NCBI GenBank assembly: GCA_019459485.1
Contig: JAIBEZ010000111.1
Coordinates: 1 to 60,593 of the forward strand
Length of the DNA: 60,593 nucleotides
Source of the DNA: Prolixibacteraceae bacterium
Lineage (GTDB): Bacteria > Bacteroidota > Bacteroidia > Bacteroidales > Prolixibacteraceae
Reading direction: 5' to 3'
Positions 1-8,294 of the stretch are shown here, piece by piece; position 1 is the stretch's first letter, and each line of letters opens with the position of its first letter. Made by a program: the position numbers and the translations under genes. The notes under the pieces were generated by a model. That model saw nothing but the letters and a program-made list of their open reading frames with translations. It ran no database searches and was not told the DNA's origin.

Positions 1-341
1 ATGAAACCGTTTTCATCGTCACTCCCGTTTTATCTGATATTCAGGTAAAGGAAACGGTAAAAAAATTCAGGGACATCATTACCGAACACGGTGGTGAGAT
101 TGTCAATGAAGAGGACTGGGGATTGCGCAAATTAGCTTATCCCATTCAAAAAAAATCGACAGGGTTTTATCAACTCATCGAATTTGCCGCAGAACCTACG
201 TTTGCAAAAACGTTGGAAACTCAATTCAGACGCGACGAACGCATTATCCGTTTCCTGACTTTCAGTAAGGATAAACATGCCGTTGCTTACAGCGAAAAAA
301 GAATCAACAAAACAAAAGCTAAAACTGAAAAGGAGAACTAA
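1..341 (+). CDS. rpsF: 30S ribosomal protein S6, 5' end outside window
   Basis: S6 binds S18 and 16S rRNA in the platform of the small subunit. The reading frame is open from base 3 and lacks its first few codons; it starts in the window at [12 protein letters not shown], the usual first beta strand of S6, and runs on through the typical G-L-R-K-L-A-Y-P-I motif. The only in-frame ATG-like starts further in would lose this strand, so the gene must begin upstream of the window. It is followed after 3 bases by rpsR, the standard S6-S18-L9 order. Identity is clear from sequence plus context. Confidence 0.96.
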   Translation, partial: ETVFIVTPVLSDIQVKETVKKFRDIITEHGGEIVNEEDWGLRKLAYPIQKKSTGFYQLIEFAAEPTFAKTLETQFRRDERIIRFLTFSKDKHAVAYSEKRINKTKAKTEKEN

Positions 342-344
342 ATT

Positions 345-614
345 ATGGCAGCAAATTCAAGTGAAATCAGGTATTTGACCCCACCGTCGGTTGAAATCAA
401 AAAGAAAAAGTATTGCCGCTTCAAAAAGAACAAAATCAAATTCATCGACTACAAGGATGGTGAGTTCCTGAAAAAATTCTTAAACGAGCAAGGTAAAATT
501 TTACCACGCCGTATCACCGGAACCTCTTTGAAGTACCAACGTAAAGTGGCAAAAGCAGTTAAAAGAGCACGTCATATCGCGTTACTTCCATATGTTACTG
601 ATATGATGAAATAA
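345..614 (+). CDS. rpsR: 30S ribosomal protein S18
   Basis: Small-subunit protein that pairs with S6 on the platform. The 89-residue product has the S18 core: a basic segment with the FIDYKD motif near residue 35, then PRRITG and the basic C-terminal helix with [14 protein letters not shown]. Length is normal for Bacteroidota. It lies 3 bases after rpsF and 16 bases before rplI and is very probably co-transcribed with both. Confidence 0.97.
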   Translation: MAANSSEIRYLTPPSVEIKKKKYCRFKKNKIKFIDYKDGEFLKKFLNEQGKILPRRITGTSLKYQRKVAKAVKRARHIALLPYVTDMMK

Positions 615-630
615 TTTTAAAGCTGAAAAA

Positions 631-1077
631 ATGGAAGTTATATTATTGCAGGATGTTGCACGATTAGGATCAAAAGACGATTTGGTTACCGTTAAAAGCG
701 GCCACGGACGTAACTTTTTGATTCCACAGAAGATGGCTATTATCGCCACTGAATCGGCTAAAAAAGTATTGGCCGAAAACACCAAACAGAGAGCACACAA
801 ACAAGCAAAATTGAAAGATCTTGCTTTGGAAATTGCTGAAAAACTCAAAACTGTTCAACTTGTTATTGGGGCAAAAACCAGCACAACCGGAAAAATCTTC
901 GGTTCGGTGAATACCATCATGCTGGCCGAGGCTATCAATGCCAAAGGATTTGAAATCGATCGCAAACAGATCATGATTTCTGACGACAGTGTTAAAGAGA
1001 TCGGAAACTATACAGCCAAAATCAAATTACACAAAGAAGTAATTGTTGAATTGGGCTTCGAAGTAGTTTCAGAGTAA
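631..1077 (+). CDS. rplI: 50S ribosomal protein L9
   Basis: L9 binds 23S rRNA and projects from the L1 stalk base. The 148-residue protein starts with MEVILLQDVARLGSKDDLV, the family signature, followed by the G-x-G-R-N-F-L-I-P motif around residues 24-33, the long connecting helix and the C-terminal domain (residues ~75-148). Last gene of the rpsF-rpsR-rplI operon; a strong hairpin terminator follows 50 bases later. Confidence 0.97.
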   Translation: MEVILLQDVARLGSKDDLVTVKSGHGRNFLIPQKMAIIATESAKKVLAENTKQRAHKQAKLKDLALEIAEKLKTVQLVIGAKTSTTGKIFGSVNTIMLAEAINAKGFEIDRKQIMISDDSVKEIGNYTAKIKLHKEVIVELGFEVVSE

Positions 1078-1127
1078 ATTATTAATCGTTTATAAACAAA
1101 GAGTCAAACATTTTTCAAACAGATACA

Positions 1128-1160
1128 GCCACCCGTCCTCACATGCGGGTGGCTTTTTTT
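1128..1160 (+). terminator. Intrinsic terminator of the rpsF-rpsR-rplI operon
   Basis: GCCACCCG (1128-1135) pairs perfectly with CGGGTGGC (1146-1153) across a 10-base loop and is followed by seven T residues (1154-1160). This is a textbook rho-independent terminator placed 50 bases after the rplI stop. Confidence 0.93.
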
Positions 1161-1166
1161 ATCATA

Positions 1167-1213
1167 AAACTTTTCCAGAGTTTTATAAAGCTTATAAAAC
1201 TCTGGAAAAGTTT
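1167..1213. repeat. Perfect 22-bp palindrome, AAACTTTTCC family
   Basis: Bases 1167-1188 and 1192-1213 are perfect reverse complements of 22 bases around a 3-base centre. The core reads AACTTTTCCAGAGTTTTATA. A sister copy (centre bases differ) lies at 2241-2286, on the other side of the next gene. It lies directly after a complete terminator, so it is not needed for rplI termination. It looks like a dispersed palindromic repeat. Confidence 0.85.
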
Positions 1214-1306
1214 GTAGCCTACTACTCCCATTTCACCTTGTGAACTTTACTTAAAAAAATGAGTTATTACTCATAGTTTAAACACAAGAACCAAATTACT
1301 TCAATC

Positions 1307-2197
1307 ATGAAAAAATTTTCAGCAAAGTTTGCCTTTATAACAATCTGTCTGATTGGCTTTTCGCTGATTTCCAATGCTCAAAACAGTCAGGACACCCTAA
1401 AAATCCAGATTGAAACTGTTGACGGGAATACGTACATCGGAACCATCCTTGAAGATACTCCCGAAACAATCAGGATAAAAACTGATAAACTCGGTGAAAT
1501 AAGCATTCCCCGTGCTGAAGTGAAGAGAATTAATCAACTCTCAACGATCATAGTTAAAGACGGAACTTACTGGCTCGAAAACCCCCAATCAACACGATAC
1601 TTCTGGGCGCCAAACGGTTACAGCCTAAAAAAAGGAGAAGGTTATTACCAGAATGTCTGGATCATGTTTAATCAGGCAGTTTACGGATTTACTGACCATT
1701 TTTCAGGAGGTGTTGGTGTAATGCCCCTATTCCTCTTTGGAGGCGTTTCAACCCCGGCATGGATTACCGCCAAGTTCTCGGTTCCTGTAGTGAAAGACAA
1801 AATCAATCTGGGTGTTGGCGCCCTGGCAGGTACCGTTATTGGAGAAGAAAATACCGGGTTTGGAATTATTTACGGAATTTCCACTTTCGGAACAAGAGAC
1901 AAAAACCTCAATATTGGTCTTGGTTGGGGATATGCCGGAGGAGAAATGGCCAGAAATCCAACAGTTAGCATAGGTGGAATGATCCGGACCGGAGCCAAAG
2001 GCTATTTCATTACTGAAAACTATTTCATCGGAACACCTGATAATTTTATGGTTCTTATGTCAGCAGGCGGCAGAAGGATTATTCACAAAGCCGGGCTCGA
2101 TTTCGGATTATGGATCCCGCTTGGAGCCGACATTGGCAGTTTTGTAGCTATCCCCTGGCTGGGTTTTACCATTCCGTTCGGGCAAAAATTGAAATAA
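1307..2197 (+). CDS. Exported protein of unknown function
   Basis: Not assigned to a family with certainty. The 296-residue product begins with a clear signal peptide (basic MKK, hydrophobic residues ~9-21, cleavage after SNA near residue 24). The next ~60 residues form a small beta-rich domain (KIQIETVDGNTYIGTILED) of the kind seen as a short SH3-like module. The rest is glycine- and aromatic-rich, with alternating short strands such as GVGALAGTVIG and LNIGLGWGYAGG, and ends in a strand with a terminal Lys. This pattern suggests an outer-membrane-associated or barrel-like protein (inference). Transcribed alone and flanked on both sides by related AAACTTTTCC palindromes. Confidence 0.8.
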   Translation: MKKFSAKFAFITICLIGFSLISNAQNSQDTLKIQIETVDGNTYIGTILEDTPETIRIKTDKLGEISIPRAEVKRINQLSTIIVKDGTYWLENPQSTRYFWAPNGYSLKKGEGYYQNVWIMFNQAVYGFTDHFSGGVGVMPLFLFGGVSTPAWITAKFSVPVVKDKINLGVGALAGTVIGEENTGFGIIYGISTFGTRDKNLNIGLGWGYAGGEMARNPTVSIGGMIRTGAKGYFITENYFIGTPDNFMVLMSAGGRRIIHKAGLDFGLWIPLGADIGSFVAIPWLGFTIPFGQKLK

Positions 2198-2200
2198 AAA

Positions 2201-2286
2201 AACTTTTCCAGTCTATAACGAACTTTTCAAATCTATCAATAACTTTTCCAAAGTTTTATAAGCTTACATAAAACTTTGGAAAAGTT
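2201..2286. repeat. 20-bp-period repeat ending in a 19-bp palindrome
   Basis: AACTTTTCCA or AACTTTTCAA starts at 2201, 2221 and 2241, exactly 20 bases apart. The last copy is the left arm of a perfect 19-bp inverted repeat: 2241-2259 pairs with 2268-2286 around an 8-base loop. It sits between converging genes (stops at 2197 and 2295), so it may serve as a bidirectional terminator. It belongs to the same family as the palindrome at 1167-1213. Confidence 0.8.
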
Positions 2287-2294
2287 TGGAAAAA

Positions 2295-3587
2295 TTATAG
2301 CCCCAACAAAACTTCCTCCGGATTACGTCCTCCGGTAAGCAATCCTTCAGGATTTTCAATCAATTCTTTCACTTTAACAAGGAAACCAACCGAATCTTTT
2401 CCGTCGATGATGCGGTGATCGTAAGACAATGCGACATACATCATTGGGCGGATTACCACTTGTCCGTTCACAGCCACCGGTCGATCGACAATGTTGTGCA
2501 TTCCGAGAATCGCCGATTGTGGCGGGTTGATAATCGGAGTTGAAAGCAACGAACCAAAAGTTCCCCCATTGGTAATTGTAAAAGTTCCCCCCGTAAGTTC
2601 TTCAACGCTGATTTTTTTTGTCCGGGCTTTTTCTGCCAGTTCTTTTATCTCGAGTTCAATTGCTGCAATGGTTTTGCTTTCGGCATTCCTTACAATCGGA
2701 ACCATCAAACCTTTGGGAGTTTGAACGGCGATACCAACATCCACAAATTCAGAAGAAACTATTTCTTCGCCACTGATTTGCGAATTGATGGATGGATGAA
2801 ATTGCATCGCTTCGGCAACCGCTTTGGTAAATATTGACATGAAACCCAACTTCAATCCATGCTTTTCAACAAATTTAGTCTGAAGTTTTGTACGCATTTC
2901 CATCACCCGGCTCATGTCAATTTCGTTGAAAGTGGTGAGCATGGCAGTTTCATTTTTAACTGCGACCAAACGTTCGCTCAGTTTGCGGCGTAGTGAAGTC
3001 ATCTTTTCACGTTTCACATTGCGTGACGCTTCGACCGCTTCGACAGGCTCAGCGAACGGAGCGCCGCTCACTAAGCTTGTCGAAGTGCCTTTTTCCTGTT
3101 TGGGAAGTGCCAGTACCGCTTCAATGTCGCTTTTCGAAATGCGGTGCAAACCGTTCAAAACATCTTCCATCGAAAGGTGATTGTCTTCCATCATTTTATG
3201 GGCAACCGGTGTGATTTTGACATTAGATTCTTCCGGCTTGACGCTTACTTCAGAAGCTGTGGTTTTTGCAGATTCAGCAACTGCTACTTCCTTTGGCTCA
3301 GGAAAAAGTTCAGAGGCAATTGGTTCTTTCTCTGTGTTCTGTTCACGTGCCACACTTGTGTCGATGTTACAGACAACGGTTCCAACGGCTACGGTTTCGC
3401 CTTCAGAAATTAAAATTTTTATTTGCCCGCTCCCGGTGGCAGCCAAAGTCAAAGTAGCTTTGTCTGATTCAACTTCAGCTATTTCCTGATCTTTAACAAC
3501 CAGATCGCCATCGGCAACCAACCACTTGCCAATTTCTACTTCAGTAATGGATTCGCCGGGAGTAGGTATTTTTATTTCTAATAACAT
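2295..3587 (-). CDS. odhB: 2-oxoglutarate dehydrogenase E2, dihydrolipoyl succinyltransferase
   Basis: E2 core of the 2-oxoglutarate dehydrogenase complex; transfers the succinyl group from lipoate to CoA. The 430-residue protein has an N-terminal lipoyl domain with the lipoylated Lys in E-S-D-K43-A, a linker, an E1/E3-binding domain (~124-160), a second linker, and the catalytic domain with the DHRIIDG motif (His391, Asp395). The second linker (residues ~168-188) holds the stretch [15 protein letters not shown], encoded by an inserted palindromic repeat (3038-3085); the frame stays open. Its E1 partner odhA lies upstream on the same strand but is separated by a DUF6934 cassette. Confidence 0.96.
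   Translation of the reverse strand: MLLEIKIPTPGESITEVEIGKWLVADGDLVVKDQEIAEVESDKATLTLAATGSGQIKILISEGETVAVGTVVCNIDTSVAREQNTEKEPIASELFPEPKEVAVAESAKTTASEVSVKPEESNVKITPVAHKMMEDNHLSMEDVLNGLHRISKSDIEAVLALPKQEKGTSTSLVSGAPFAEPVEAVEASRNVKREKMTSLRRKLSERLVAVKNETAMLTTFNEIDMSRVMEMRTKLQTKFVEKHGLKLGFMSIFTKAVAEAMQFHPSINSQISGEEIVSSEFVDVGIAVQTPKGLMVPIVRNAESKTIAAIELEIKELAEKARTKKISVEELTGGTFTITNGGTFGSLLSTPIINPPQSAILGMHNIVDRPVAVNGQVVIRPMMYVALSYDHRIIDGKDSVGFLVKVKELIENPEGLLTGGRNPEEVLLGL
3038..3085. repeat. Palindromic repeat inserted in frame in odhB
   Basis: CTTCGACAGGCTCAGCG at 3038-3054 and CTAAGCTTGTCGAAG at 3071-3085 form an imperfect inverted repeat. The arms share CTTCGACA(G/A)GCT. The element is GC-rich relative to the surrounding gene and encodes the [11 protein letters not shown] peptide in the odhB linker. 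I recognise the CTTCGACAGGCTCAGCGAAC motif as a repeat commonly dispersed in Bacteroidota genomes; this copy count could not be checked here. Confidence 0.8.
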
Positions 3588-3594
3588 ATTTGGT

Positions 3595-3759
3595 TTATTT
3601 ACTGATACTTTTTTTCATTTTAGGCAACCCTATTTCTCTTAGCATCTTGTTTGCTTTTTCAACTTTTTTTGGGAACAAAATCTTATCATTAAAAAAATCT
3701 AATGACTTATCTATTAGAACAATAGGTTTCCTTCTTGTATTAATTTCATTTGTATTCAT
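3595..3759 (-). CDS. Small ORF of 54 residues, partner of the DUF6934 gene
   Basis: An ATG at 3759 opens a 54-codon frame ending in TAA at 3595-3597. The product is very basic and begins [20 protein letters not shown], then [20 protein letters not shown], and ends with lysines. It starts 11 bases after the stop of the DUF6934 gene on the same strand and ends 7 bases before odhB. I do not know a named family. The protein-like composition (clear amphipathic [13 protein letters not shown] helix) and the tight spacing argue that it is real. A DNA- or RNA-binding partner protein is possible but unproven. Confidence 0.65.
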   Translation of the reverse strand: MNTNEINTRRKPIVLIDKSLDFFNDKILFPKKVEKANKMLREIGLPKMKKSISK

Positions 3760-3770
3760 GGCTGAAGTTT

Positions 3771-4214
3771 TTAAAATTTACGCTTTACTAAAAACCCTTT
3801 GTAAACTATGTCTTTTTTGAATTCTTCCCTCCCCTCATCCAATTCCCCAAAAATTTCAAAATCAGTCTCTACATCATTAATAAACTTAGTAATGCCCATA
3901 CGATATAGTCTTGTTCTTGATTCAGTACTACCTGTTGCATATACCATAATCTCAGGGTGTTTATCAGTAAATGCATATAAAGTTGCCACAACTGTTGCTA
4001 AAACTTTTTCACCATCACCATTATTTGATATAACATTATCATCAACTTCACCTGTTTCAGCATTTTTGTCACCAAAACCAAGATTATATAAATCCTTATA
4101 ATTAGTTGGAGTGTACTGAACTAATTTTGTTATTTTACCTTTAGTACCAATACTTACAAACTCAAACACTTCGAGCTCTTCTCCAGATTTAAGTTCGTAT
4201 TTGTCAAGTTTCAT
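3771..4214 (-). CDS. DUF6934 family protein
   Basis: 147 residues matching what I know of DUF6934, a Bacteroidota family of unknown function: a beta-rich start (YELKSGEELEVFEFVSIGTKG), the YNLGFGDKN segment (~63-71), a D-D-N-V-I-S-N-N-G-D motif and a C-terminal part with STESRTRLYRMGI (~107-119). No catalytic residues are known. Base composition is more AT-rich than odhA or odhB. It lies between odhA and odhB, has a TAnnTTTG-type box directly upstream (4233-4240) and is followed by the 54-residue ORF. The pair looks like an inserted two-gene cassette, perhaps of toxin-antitoxin type (inference). Confidence 0.8.
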   Translation of the reverse strand: MKLDKYELKSGEELEVFEFVSIGTKGKITKLVQYTPTNYKDLYNLGFGDKNAETGEVDDNVISNNGDGEKVLATVVATLYAFTDKHPEIMVYATGSTESRTRLYRMGITKFINDVETDFEIFGELDEGREEFKKDIVYKGFLVKRKF

Positions 4215-4232
4215 CTTTCCAATTGTAAATTA

Positions 4233-4240
4233 CAAAAGTA
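4233..4240 (-). promoter_or_regulatory. Possible -7 box of the DUF6934 cassette
   Basis: On the minus strand the bases read TACTTTTG, a full match to the Bacteroidota -7 consensus TAnnTTTG, 19 bases before the DUF6934 start. No good TTG -33 box was found at the normal distance. It lies between the odhA stop and the cassette. Confidence 0.5.
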
Positions 4241-4269
4241 ATATATTTTCATATTGTAACAGGTATTTT

Positions 4270-7008
4270 CTATGTATCAAGGGCAACCACCATATCTTCA
4301 AATACAGAATCGAGTATCATTTTCAATCGCAAATTATGCTGATACATCAACCCACCGGCAGGACTTGCACTGGCTGGCCGGGAAATCAATTCGAAAGGCA
4401 CAGTGGGCAAAAAACGTTGAATATGCTGCCATGCTCCCATGTTCGATGGTTCATCCTGCGCCCAGATTATCTTTTTAACATGCTGATATTTTGCAATAAT
4501 CGATTTTATCTGGTCAACAGGGAGTGGGAACAATTGCTCGACCCGAACGATTGTAACGTCCTGAATTCCTTCCTCTGCTTGCCTTTTGTGTAAGTCGTAA
4601 TAGAGTTTTCCATAAGTAAATACCAACTTCCTGATTTTATCAGGCTTGCTAACTGCATCTTCTATAATTTCATGAAAATGTCCACTTGACAATTCGTCCA
4701 CTGATGAAGTTACCATTGGATGCCTCAACAGGCTTTTTGGTGTGAAAATAATCAACGGTATTCGCACACTCCAATGTAATTGCCGGCGAACTAAATGAAA
4801 CATATTGGCAGGAGTTGTTGGCACGACCACCTGCATATTATTGTCAGCTGTCAGGGTTAAAAACCGTTCGATACGTGCGCTCGAATGTTCTGGCCCCTGC
4901 CCTTCGTAACCGTGCGGCAGATATAAAACCAGGCTGTTCATCATTCCCCATTTTTCGTATGCCGATGAGATATACTGGTCGAAAATTACCTGGGCAACAT
5001 TGAAGAAATCGCCAAACTGTGCTTCCCAGATAGTTAAACCCTTGGGATTGGTAAGCGAATAACCATATTCGAACCCAAGTACACCGTATTCGGATAAATG
5101 AGAATTGAAAACATGAAATTGCGCCTGACTTTCGCTGATATTTTTTAACGGAAAGTATTTTTCGTCGGTATCTTCAACCACAAAAGAAGCATGGCGGTGG
5201 GCAAAAGTTCCACGCTCGCTATCCTGACCACTTAACCTGACCTGAAAACCTTCTTCGAGCAAAGTTCCGTAAGCAAGTAACTCGGCCATCGCCCAATCCA
5301 TCCGGTTATCCAGTATCATCATCCGACGGTCCTCAACAATCCGGTCAATTTTCTTGAAGAATTTTTTGTCAGCCGGAAGTGTATTGATTCTTTCGGCAAT
5401 GCGCAACAACTCGTCTTTCTTAACGCCTGTTTTAACCGGTTGGATCAGATCAATTTTCGAAGGATTTTTATAATCAAGGTATTCACCTTTCAGGAACCTG
5501 CGGACTTTTACTTTGTCAATTTCTTCTGATTCTTTGTATTTCCCTTCAAGAAAAAGATCAAACTCATGGTTCAGATTCGTCGTTTCTGCCTTGGTCAATG
5601 TACCTTGCAGTGCCAGTTTTTCGGCATAAATATCGCGGGGATTTGGGTGTTTCTCTATCGCTTTATACAACAATGGCTGTGTAAACCGGGGTTCGTCGCC
5701 TTCGTTGTGTCCGTATTTTCTGTAGCATAAAATATCGATGAATACATCAGCATGAAATTTCTGTCTGAATTCCATGGCCAGTTTCACTGTAAAAATAATG
5801 GCTTCCACATCGTCACCATTGACATGAAATACCGGAGAACGTGTCACTTTAGCCACATCGGTGGCATAGGTACTCGAACGAGCCTCCAGATAATTGGTAG
5901 TAAAACCAACCTGGTTATTAATGATAAGATGAATGGTTCCACCGGTTTTATAGCCGGGCAACTGCGACATCTGAATTACCTCATAAACAATCCCCTGAGC
6001 AGCTATGGCCGCATCGCCGTGAATAACAATTGGTGCCACCTTATTGTAATCACCATTATACTGACTATCAATTCTGGACCGGACCATTCCCTGAACAAGA
6101 GCTCCAACAGTTTCAAGATGCGATGGATTGGGCATAAGACTCAGCCGTACTTTTTTACCATGATCGGTTTCAACCTCATTTTCGTAGCCCAAATGATACT
6201 TCACATCACCAAGTGAAAGATCCTGTTCGTATTCGGTTCCAACATATTCTTTAAAGATATGCTCATACGGCTTTTCGAGGATATTGGTAAGGACATTAAG
6301 CCTTCCGCGGTGCGCCATACCGATGACAAACTCGCTGATGCCCAGTTCTGCACCATGCTCTATTACTGCATCCAAAGCAGGAATCAGCGCTTCCCCACCC
6401 TCCAGTGAAAACCGTTTCTGCCCTACAAATTTTTTATGAATGAAACTTTCGAAACCAACTGCAATTTTCAAATGATAATAGATGTGTTTTTGCTGTTCCG
6501 GAGTAAAAAACTGGGTATTCCGGGTCGATTCCATTTTTACCTTCAACCAGTCGATGACTTCCGGATGCCGCATAAAAACATACTCAACGCCAATTGACTC
6601 ACAATAAGTGGCTTCCAGATGTTCAATGATAGCGCTCAGAGTAGCCGGTCCTATTCCGATGTTGTTGCCGGCTTTAAAAACAGTGTCGAGGTCAGATTTT
6701 TGAAGGCCAAAGTTTTCGATGTCCAAAGTAGGCAGATATTTCCTGCGCGAACGTACGGGATTGGTTTTGGTAAACAAATGCCCCCGCTGACGATAGCCGT
6801 GAATGAGGTTCAGTATTGCAAATTCCTTGTCGATTTTATCGTCATGAACCGAACTTTTCGAGTCATCAAAATTCTTGCGGGCAAACTCAAATCCGGCGAA
6901 AAAGTTTTCCCAGCTTGCATCTACCGATTCAGGATCAATAAGATATGAGGAATACAATTCTTCAATAGCAGCGATCTCCTGGTTACCCACTTGCGAAAAT
7001 TTATCCAT
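4270..7008 (-). CDS. odhA: 2-oxoglutarate dehydrogenase E1 component
   Basis: Thiamine-diphosphate enzyme that decarboxylates 2-oxoglutarate and passes the succinyl group to E2. The 912-residue length is normal. It starts with the short E2-contacting segment (QVGNQEIAAIEELYSSYLID), then shows GMAHRGRLNVL (230-240), the ThDP region with GDAAIAAQG, HVNGDDVEA and the KYGHNEGDEP motif, and a transketolase-like C-terminal half with SERGTFAHRHA and EAQFGDF. First gene of what would normally be an odhA-odhB operon. The E3 subunit (lpd) is not in the window. Confidence 0.97.
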   Translation of the reverse strand: MDKFSQVGNQEIAAIEELYSSYLIDPESVDASWENFFAGFEFARKNFDDSKSSVHDDKIDKEFAILNLIHGYRQRGHLFTKTNPVRSRRKYLPTLDIENFGLQKSDLDTVFKAGNNIGIGPATLSAIIEHLEATYCESIGVEYVFMRHPEVIDWLKVKMESTRNTQFFTPEQQKHIYYHLKIAVGFESFIHKKFVGQKRFSLEGGEALIPALDAVIEHGAELGISEFVIGMAHRGRLNVLTNILEKPYEHIFKEYVGTEYEQDLSLGDVKYHLGYENEVETDHGKKVRLSLMPNPSHLETVGALVQGMVRSRIDSQYNGDYNKVAPIVIHGDAAIAAQGIVYEVIQMSQLPGYKTGGTIHLIINNQVGFTTNYLEARSSTYATDVAKVTRSPVFHVNGDDVEAIIFTVKLAMEFRQKFHADVFIDILCYRKYGHNEGDEPRFTQPLLYKAIEKHPNPRDIYAEKLALQGTLTKAETTNLNHEFDLFLEGKYKESEEIDKVKVRRFLKGEYLDYKNPSKIDLIQPVKTGVKKDELLRIAERINTLPADKKFFKKIDRIVEDRRMMILDNRMDWAMAELLAYGTLLEEGFQVRLSGQDSERGTFAHRHASFVVEDTDEKYFPLKNISESQAQFHVFNSHLSEYGVLGFEYGYSLTNPKGLTIWEAQFGDFFNVAQVIFDQYISSAYEKWGMMNSLVLYLPHGYEGQGPEHSSARIERFLTLTADNNMQVVVPTTPANMFHLVRRQLHWSVRIPLIIFTPKSLLRHPMVTSSVDELSSGHFHEIIEDAVSKPDKIRKLVFTYGKLYYDLHKRQAEEGIQDVTIVRVEQLFPLPVDQIKSIIAKYQHVKKIIWAQDEPSNMGAWQHIQRFLPTVPFELISRPASASPAGGLMYQHNLRLKMILDSVFEDMVVALDT

Positions 7009-7136
7009 GTTGAACTATTGGTTTTCAGTTAAAGTATTCGTTAAAAGTAATAAATTACAATTGTAAATCATTAGGTATGGAATCATACAGAACTCACAAA
7101 AGAACCAATAAATGCCCAACTTGTTTAATCTTTTTT

Positions 7137-7166
7137 TGACAGACGAAGCATTTTTCACTAGTTTAG
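7137..7166 (+). promoter_or_regulatory. Possible promoter of the alpha/beta hydrolase gene
   Basis: TTG at 7137-7139 (inside a T-rich TTTTTTTGAC) is followed 19 bases later by TAGTTTAG at 7159-7166, one base off TAnnTTTG. The spacing fits the -33/-7 layout of the Bacteroidota primary sigma factor. The gene start is 41 bases downstream. Confidence 0.45.
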
Positions 7167-7207
7167 CAAAAAACATTTATCAAACGCTCCGGTAAAACAA
7201 ATTGGCC

Positions 7208-8218
7208 ATGAAGAAAATCCTGCTTATCATCGCTTCGATCTTTGGCATCCTTGCACTGGTTTATGTGTTTGGCCCTTCGTTCCCAAAACCCGAGCTTTCC
7301 GGTAAACTTCCTGAAATACAAGTTGAAACAACCGGATTCGAAGCTTATCTGGAAGCTAAAAATTCAGCATTAAAAATTAAGCCTGACAATGAAAGCCGCA
7401 TTGTATGGGCAAACGACAGCCTGAAAAACAAAACAGAATACTGCTTACTTTATTTGCACGGATTTTCGGCTTCCTGGTACGAAGGTGAACCTGTACATAC
7501 CGATTTTGCGAGAAGATATGGCATGAATCTGTACATTCCGCTGCTGGCATCACATGGCATCGACACCACTGAAGCTTTGATTGACATGACTCCTGAACGG
7601 CTTTACGAATCAGCAAAAGAAGCGCTGGTGCTCGCTCAATCACTGGGAGAAAAAGTTATCCTGATGAGCACCTCGACCGGTGGAACATTGAGTTTAAAAC
7701 TTGCTGCAGAATTTCCTGAAATGATGGAAGGTTTGATATTGCTATCACCCAACATTGCAATCAATAATCCGGCAGCGTTTCTGTTAAGTAAACCCTGGGG
7801 ATTGCAAATTGCACGACAGGTATATAAAGGAAACTACCGAATTACCAATACCGATTTTGCTTCGGAAGATTGCCGTTACTGGAACTGCAAATACAGACTG
7901 GAAGCTGTTGTTTACCTGCAGCAACTGGTTGAATCGACCATGACCAGGGAAACATTTGGTAAAGTTAACGAACCGGTATTTCTGGCCTATTATTTCAAGG
8001 ACGAAGAAAATCAGGATGCTACTGTAAAAGTAGATGCCATGCTGAAAATGTATGACCAGCTCGGAACGCCGGAAAACCTCAAACAAAAAGTTGCTTTTCC
8101 TGAAGCAGGCGCCCACCCGATTGGCAGCAAACTGTTTTCGAAAGCCTGGCAGGATGTAGAAAAAGCCAGCTTTAAGTTTGCAGAAGAAAAACTGGGACTG
8201 AAGCCAATAAATGATTGA
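7208..8218 (+). CDS. Membrane-anchored or exported alpha/beta hydrolase
   Basis: Serine hydrolase of the alpha/beta fold, probably a carboxylesterase or lipase; substrate unknown. The ATG at 7208 is preferred over a TTG two codons upstream because it gives a clean N-terminus. Residues ~4-21 form an uncleaved signal or membrane anchor. The oxyanion-hole motif is LHGFSASW (~83-90). The nucleophile is probably Ser156 in S-T-S-T-G-G; the first Gly of the usual GxSxG is replaced by Ser. The likely acid lies in the YYFKDEENQDATV segment and the likely His in AGAHPIGS. Its last ~35 codons are present a second time at 8839-8943, downstream of a toxin-antitoxin pair. Confidence 0.85.
   Translation: MKKILLIIASIFGILALVYVFGPSFPKPELSGKLPEIQVETTGFEAYLEAKNSALKIKPDNESRIVWANDSLKNKTEYCLLYLHGFSASWYEGEPVHTDFARRYGMNLYIPLLASHGIDTTEALIDMTPERLYESAKEALVLAQSLGEKVILMSTSTGGTLSLKLAAEFPEMMEGLILLSPNIAINNPAAFLLSKPWGLQIARQVYKGNYRITNTDFASEDCRYWNCKYRLEAVVYLQQLVESTMTRETFGKVNEPVFLAYYFKDEENQDATVKVDAMLKMYDQLGTPENLKQKVAFPEAGAHPIGSKLFSKAWQDVEKASFKFAEEKLGLKPIND
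8159..8200 (+). repeat. 42-nt direct repeat, copy 1 (inside hydrolase 3' end)
   Basis: Bases 8159-8200 are identical to 8875-8916, 716 bases downstream. The repeat begins GAAAAAGCCAGCTTTAAG and encodes EKASFKFAEEKLGL of the hydrolase C-terminus. The two copies bracket the toxin-antitoxin module. Confidence 0.95.
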
Positions 8219-8270
8219 TTTCTTAATTTATTAGTACTTTATCAGGTAATTTAATCTCAGTCGCTTTTTC

Positions 8271-8278
8271 TAACTTTG
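8271..8278 (+). promoter_or_regulatory. Possible -7 box of the toxin-antitoxin operon
   Basis: TAACTTTG is a full match to TAnnTTTG and ends 16 bases before the antitoxin start codon. No convincing -33 TTG is present at the usual spacing. Confidence 0.5.
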
Positions 8279-8294
8279 TAAAAAATAGATTACC

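Noticed and set aside
3144-3489. Overlapping plus-strand frames opposite the odhB N-terminus
   Set aside because: All lie opposite the lipoyl and linker coding part of odhB and have no domain.
3590-3820. Hydrophobic 76-codon plus-strand frame between odhB and the DUF6934 gene
   Set aside because: The minus-strand frame here (3595-3759) fits cassette spacing and has a more natural composition. The plus frame is hydrophobic because of A/T runs.
5752-6216. Long open frame on the plus strand inside odhA
   Set aside because: It lies wholly opposite a clear, full-length odhA and has no family features.
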